From RUG11237 sp045119215 (GTDB lineage Bacteria > Bacillota > Clostridia > Lachnospirales > Lachnospiraceae): DNA of 7,324 bases. The translations under genes and the position numbers were made by a program. Positions 5,689-7,324 of this stretch are shown one piece after another (positions within the stretch are counted from its first letter, which is position 1; every line of letters begins with the position of its first letter). The notes under the pieces were generated by a model that was not told where the DNA came from, made no database searches, and saw only the letters and a program-made list of their open reading frames with translations. The stretch is taken from the NCBI GenBank assembly GCA_045119215.1, contig JBGVDD010000285.1:1-7324 (forward strand), given 5' to 3'.

Positions 5689-5834
5689 ATATACCTCACT
5701 ATTTCTTTCTCACAATATCCACAATCCACTCTGAGTCCGGTAACCCAATCTCCTGATTCATATATTTTTTCACATACTCTTTTTTTGAAAATTGATGGAA
5801 TTGCAGGATATTCCTCTTCTGTCAGACTACTCAT
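5685..5834 (-). pseudogene. Chimeric 49-codon ORF containing a 56-bp copy of the zinc-ribbon gene
   Basis: An ATG at 5834 follows the Nudix stop by 14 bases, behind AAGGAGAGAGG, an excellent ribosome binding site. The frame reads MSSL, then TEEEYPAIPSIFKKRVCE, identical to residues of the gene at 6923-7195, then an unrelated Cys-containing tail. It ends in a TGA overlapping the oxidoreductase ATG (ATGA). In a different frame, 5699-5770 reads KKYMNQEIGLPDSEWIVDIV and then RKK-stop. That looks more like a genuine C-terminus and ends at a normal distance before the oxidoreductase ribosome binding site. I infer an older gene whose body was replaced by the copied 56 bp, joining two frames. The ORF may be translated, but I would not assign it a function. 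Confidence 0.45.
5767..5822. repeat. 56-bp direct repeat, copy 1
   Basis: The sequence is identical over 56 bases to 6972-7027 in the same orientation, 1205 bp away. It encodes part of the zinc-ribbon-like protein but sits here inside a chimeric ORF, so this copy is probably the derived one. Confidence 0.92.
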
Positions 5835-5848
5835 ATGTCCTCTCTCCT

Positions 5849-6349
5849 TCATTCAACAATCTTATCTTTAAATTGTAAGTATCTATCCCAAACACTTTTG
5901 ACAATATCTTCTTTCATATTCTCCAGTTCACTCATCCCTACCCATTTAGCGTCAACCACTTCTTCTGGTTGAAGACTAAGCTTTACATCATCTGTAAGTT
6001 GAACCAAATATGTGTACATTATACATTGATGCCCTGCCATTATTGACTTGCCCAGATATATCAATTCTTCTTCTGAAACCTTTATTCCTGTCTCTTCCTG
6101 TAATTCTCTTCTAGCTCCATCTATACCGCTTTCTCCTTTGATAACAGCCCCTCCACTGCATTCCCATTTTAATCCCCATTCTTTATTGGGATGTCGCTGA
6201 GTCAATAAAATTTTCCCATCTTTGCTTTTTGTCCAAATATCAACAGCTATATGATACATTCCTTGAGGGATAAGTATATTGGTTCCTCTTTCAATCACAA
6301 TACCAGTTTTATTTCCATCTATATCAACTAATTCCCATAATTCATCCAT
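5849..6349 (-). CDS. Nudix hydrolase (MutT / IPP-isomerase-like subgroup)
   Basis: A 166-residue single-domain protein. The complete Nudix box spans 67-89: G67-x5-E73-x7-R81-E82-L83-x-E85-E86-x-G88-I89, with every consensus residue present. R81, E82, E85 and E86 form the metal-binding helix, so it should be an active Mg2+-dependent pyrophosphohydrolase. The N-terminus (MDELWELVDIDGNKTG), the IPQGMYHIAVDIWT segment and KILLTQRHPNKEWGLKWEC resemble the YfcD/isopentenyl-diphosphate-isomerase-like Nudix subgroup rather than small MutT proteins. The substrate cannot be fixed from sequence. The ATG at 6349 has AAAGGGG about nine bases upstream. The stop is 14 bases before the chimeric ORF, and the oxidoreductase fragment follows, suggesting a former three-gene operon. 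Confidence 0.93.
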   Translation of the reverse strand: MDELWELVDIDGNKTGIVIERGTNILIPQGMYHIAVDIWTKSKDGKILLTQRHPNKEWGLKWECSGGAVIKGESGIDGARRELQEETGIKVSEEELIYLGKSIMAGHQCIMYTYLVQLTDDVKLSLQPEEVVDAKWVGMSELENMKEDIVKSVWDRYLQFKDKIVE

Positions 6350-6459
6350 AATATAAATCCCCTTTAAAATAAAATCTACTATTATCCTAAATACTCGTTG
6401 CTATAATTCATCCACATGATTACCAACAATAACAATGAATGTTACTGTACAGACGCAAA

Positions 6460-6478
6460 CTTAACACATGCTGTTAAG
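6460..6478. repeat. Perfect 7-bp inverted repeat upstream of the Nudix gene
   Basis: CTTAACA (6460-6466) and TGTTAAG (6472-6478) flank the 5-base spacer CATGC. It may be a dimeric regulator site or a small hairpin; on the minus strand it is followed only by TTT. It lies about 110 bases before the Nudix start. Confidence 0.4.
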
Positions 6479-6519
6479 CTATGCGCCAAGAATGATATTG
6501 CACCAATAGATTGATGAAT

Positions 6520-6544
6520 AAGTATAATTTTTTCGGTTATACTT
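6520..6544. repeat. Perfect 8-bp inverted repeat AAGTATAA / TTATACTT
   Basis: The arms at 6520-6527 and 6537-6544 are separated by nine bases, giving a 25-bp dyad. No promoter or gene can be tied to it; it could be a protein site or a weak hairpin. Confidence 0.4.
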
Positions 6545-6617
6545 GAAATTACCTATTGCATATGTTATATTATGCGTAGGCAAAGCGATAGAAGCAGTCC
6601 AATGTGACATGCAAAAC

Positions 6618-6649
6618 GAAATCCAGAGAGCTGCAACTCTCTGGATTTC
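6618..6649 (-). terminator. Strong intrinsic terminator after the 28-residue membrane peptide
   Basis: GAAATCCAGAGAG (6618-6630) and CTCTCTGGATTTC (6637-6649) form a perfect 13-bp stem around a 6-base loop. On the minus strand it is followed by GTTTTGC, a short U-run. It lies 40 bases past the stop of the small peptide ORF, closing a transcript of about 200 bases. Confidence 0.7.
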
Positions 6650-6688
6650 TTGTCATTTATGGTTGACCATACCCAGGATAGTTACCGA

Positions 6689-6775
6689 CTACTCATCTTC
6701 GTCTAACCATTTGCAAATGTAATAGGCAATTACACTCGCCATGACAGAGAGTATAAACGATAGAACCAATTCCAA
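6689..6775 (-). CDS. 28-residue single-span membrane peptide (type I toxin-like architecture)
   Basis: The frame starts at TTG 6775-6773, eight bases after GGAAGGGGG, a very strong ribosome binding site, and reads MELVLSFILSVMASVIAYYI then CKWLDEDE before TAG. It has one membrane helix followed by a Trp and a short acidic tail. A perfect TATAAT promoter lies upstream and a strong terminator downstream, giving a self-contained unit of about 200 bases. I recall very similar short hydrophobic ORFs (ending ..KWLD..) in Lachnospiraceae genomes as unannotated or hypothetical genes. The layout resembles type I toxin or holin-like toxin peptides, but toxicity and an antisense partner are not shown. 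It is too short for many gene callers. Confidence 0.55.
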   Translation of the reverse strand: MELVLSFILSVMASVIAYYICKWLDEDE

Positions 6776-6821
6776 TATGACACCCCCTTCCTGTTGCCAG
6801 TATCGGGGCGGTAACGAACCA

Positions 6822-6850
6822 ATTATATCATCATTATTCTATCTTGAAAA
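6822..6850 (-). promoter_or_regulatory. Promoter of the 28-residue membrane peptide
   Basis: On the minus strand TTTTCA (6850-6845, four of six) is followed after 17 bp by a perfect TATAAT (6827-6822). Transcription would start near 6815, about 40 bases before the TTG start codon. Confidence 0.6.
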
Positions 6851-6922
6851 CAACAATTTTCGACACATTTTTTTCTCATCTGGATTCTCCTCTATAGTAT
6901 CCTTCTCCTTTTTTACTCAAAT

Positions 6923-7195
6923 TTACTCCTTTATCATGGGTAGAAAATGACACTGCAAAGTCTTTCCACAATTTTCACATACTCTTTTTTTGAAAATTGA
7001 TGGAATTGCAGGATATTCCTCTTCTGTACCACTGTAGAAAGTTGTATCATGTTCTATCATTGGCATGATAAATATACCATGATGTATTTGCCTACATTCC
7101 CGACACATCCACGTGTCACGAATAGAAACATGATAATATGTGCTTCCGTCTTTGTAGCAATTTATAGGTATCCATGCATATGTAATGTCAGTAAC
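6923..7195 (-). pseudogene. Zinc-ribbon-like protein gene, 5' end broken
   Basis: A 90-codon frame opens just after a stop (TAA 7198-7196) and ends at TAA 6925-6923. From about codon 6 it reads YAWIPINCYKDGSTYYHVSI, then WMCREC, an aromatic/acidic middle, and RVCENCGKTLQCHF. The two C-x-x-C pairs suggest a zinc ribbon; I recognise no named family. The only in-frame ATG (7108) has no ribosome binding site and would discard clearly protein-like sequence upstream. The real start probably lay further up and was lost by a frameshift near 7190, where another frame (SISKKVKLL) leads into this one. A 56-bp part is duplicated at 5767-5822. If it is intact through an unusual start, it would be a small soluble metal-binding protein. 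Confidence 0.5.
6972..7027. repeat. 56-bp direct repeat, copy 2 (likely source)
   Basis: Identical to 5767-5822. Here the repeat is continuous with longer coding sequence on both sides (TEEEYPAIPSIFKKRVCEN), so this copy is probably the original. Confidence 0.92.
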
Positions 7196-7324
7196 TTAAC
7201 CTTTTTACTAATACTTTCTTTATCCAAGCTATTAACTTAAAGAATCAGGTGTTACGAAAATGAGTCAAAGATGTTGAAAAGGACATATTTAGATATTTAA
7301 AATTGAAATATTTTTGAATTTTGG

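Larger units (their letters stand above)
6350..6688. other. Non-coding stretch between the membrane peptide ORF and the Nudix gene
   Basis: No gene is seen on either strand. It holds the minus-strand terminator hairpin (6618-6649), dyads at 6520-6544 and 6460-6478, and a looser one at 6551-6580 (CCTA and GCATA arms with an internal loop). A convincing Nudix promoter was not found; GATAAT-like and TTATAG-like -10 candidates near 6375-6403 lack good -35 partners. Confidence 0.5.

Noticed and set aside
6689..6830. Antisense RNA partner (type I antitoxin) on the plus strand
   Set aside because: A possible promoter (ATTACA-17-TATAAA) exists, but the following hairpin near 6792-6814 is imperfect and lacks a U-run, so I do not list it as a feature.
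6850..6922. Two tiny minus-strand ORFs (LSKKGEGYYRGESR; MRKKCVENCCFQDR) behind GGAG-type sites
   Set aside because: They are 14 and 18 codons, with no recognisable content and no terminator or promoter arrangement; a chance outcome in AG-rich DNA is more likely.
6741..6950. 69-codon plus-strand ORF over the peptide unit
   Set aside because: It is antisense to the better-supported small peptide and its promoter, with no ribosome binding site and Ser/Phe-rich shadow composition.

Overview
The window looks like an accessory stretch of a low-GC Gram-positive chromosome, most likely a gut-type Clostridia/Lachnospiraceae. This is inferred from the AT-rich composition, strong AGGAGG-type ribosome binding sites, sigma-A-like promoters, and gene families common in that group (CmpB-type putative ABC permease, DinF/NorM-type MATE pump, FucP-like MFS, LacI regulator). 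Every gene I can support lies on the minus strand, so transcription runs from high to low coordinates.

Layout in transcription order, right to left. At 6923-7195 is a broken zinc-ribbon-like gene. At 6618-6850 is a compact unit with a perfect TATAAT -10 box, a strong ribosome binding site, a 28-residue membrane peptide and a 13-bp-stem hairpin; its architecture resembles small hydrophobic-peptide (type I toxin-like) loci. A gene-free stretch with small palindromes follows. A Nudix hydrolase (5849-6349) comes next, then a chimeric small ORF (5685-5834) carrying a 56-bp exact copy of part of the zinc-ribbon gene, then an FAD-dependent oxidoreductase cut off after 167 residues (5185-5688). The cut lies next to one of two 11-bp inverted repeats that bound about 300 bp of non-coding DNA. 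A 62-residue membrane protein with a clear promoter follows at 4639-4827.

The best-preserved block is a LacI-family regulator (3583-4578), a MATE efflux protein (1979-3322) and an MFS transporter (761-1930). The two transporters are almost certainly cotranscribed. Between regulator and transporters lies a LacI-like pseudo-palindrome abutting a candidate promoter. Between that promoter and the MATE start is a 135-bp MITE-like insertion with imperfect 15-bp terminal inverted repeats, a perfect 8-bp target duplication (CATATTAC) and three perfect internal hairpins. The likely logic is that the LacI protein controls the two transporters; the ligand cannot be read from the sequence.

At the left end, 389-760 holds what look like the 3' ends of a MarR-like regulator gene and of a small multidrug/DMT-type transporter gene. 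They are followed by the start of a CmpB-type membrane protein that runs off the window. The window combines working genes with a record of small insertions, deletions and duplications.
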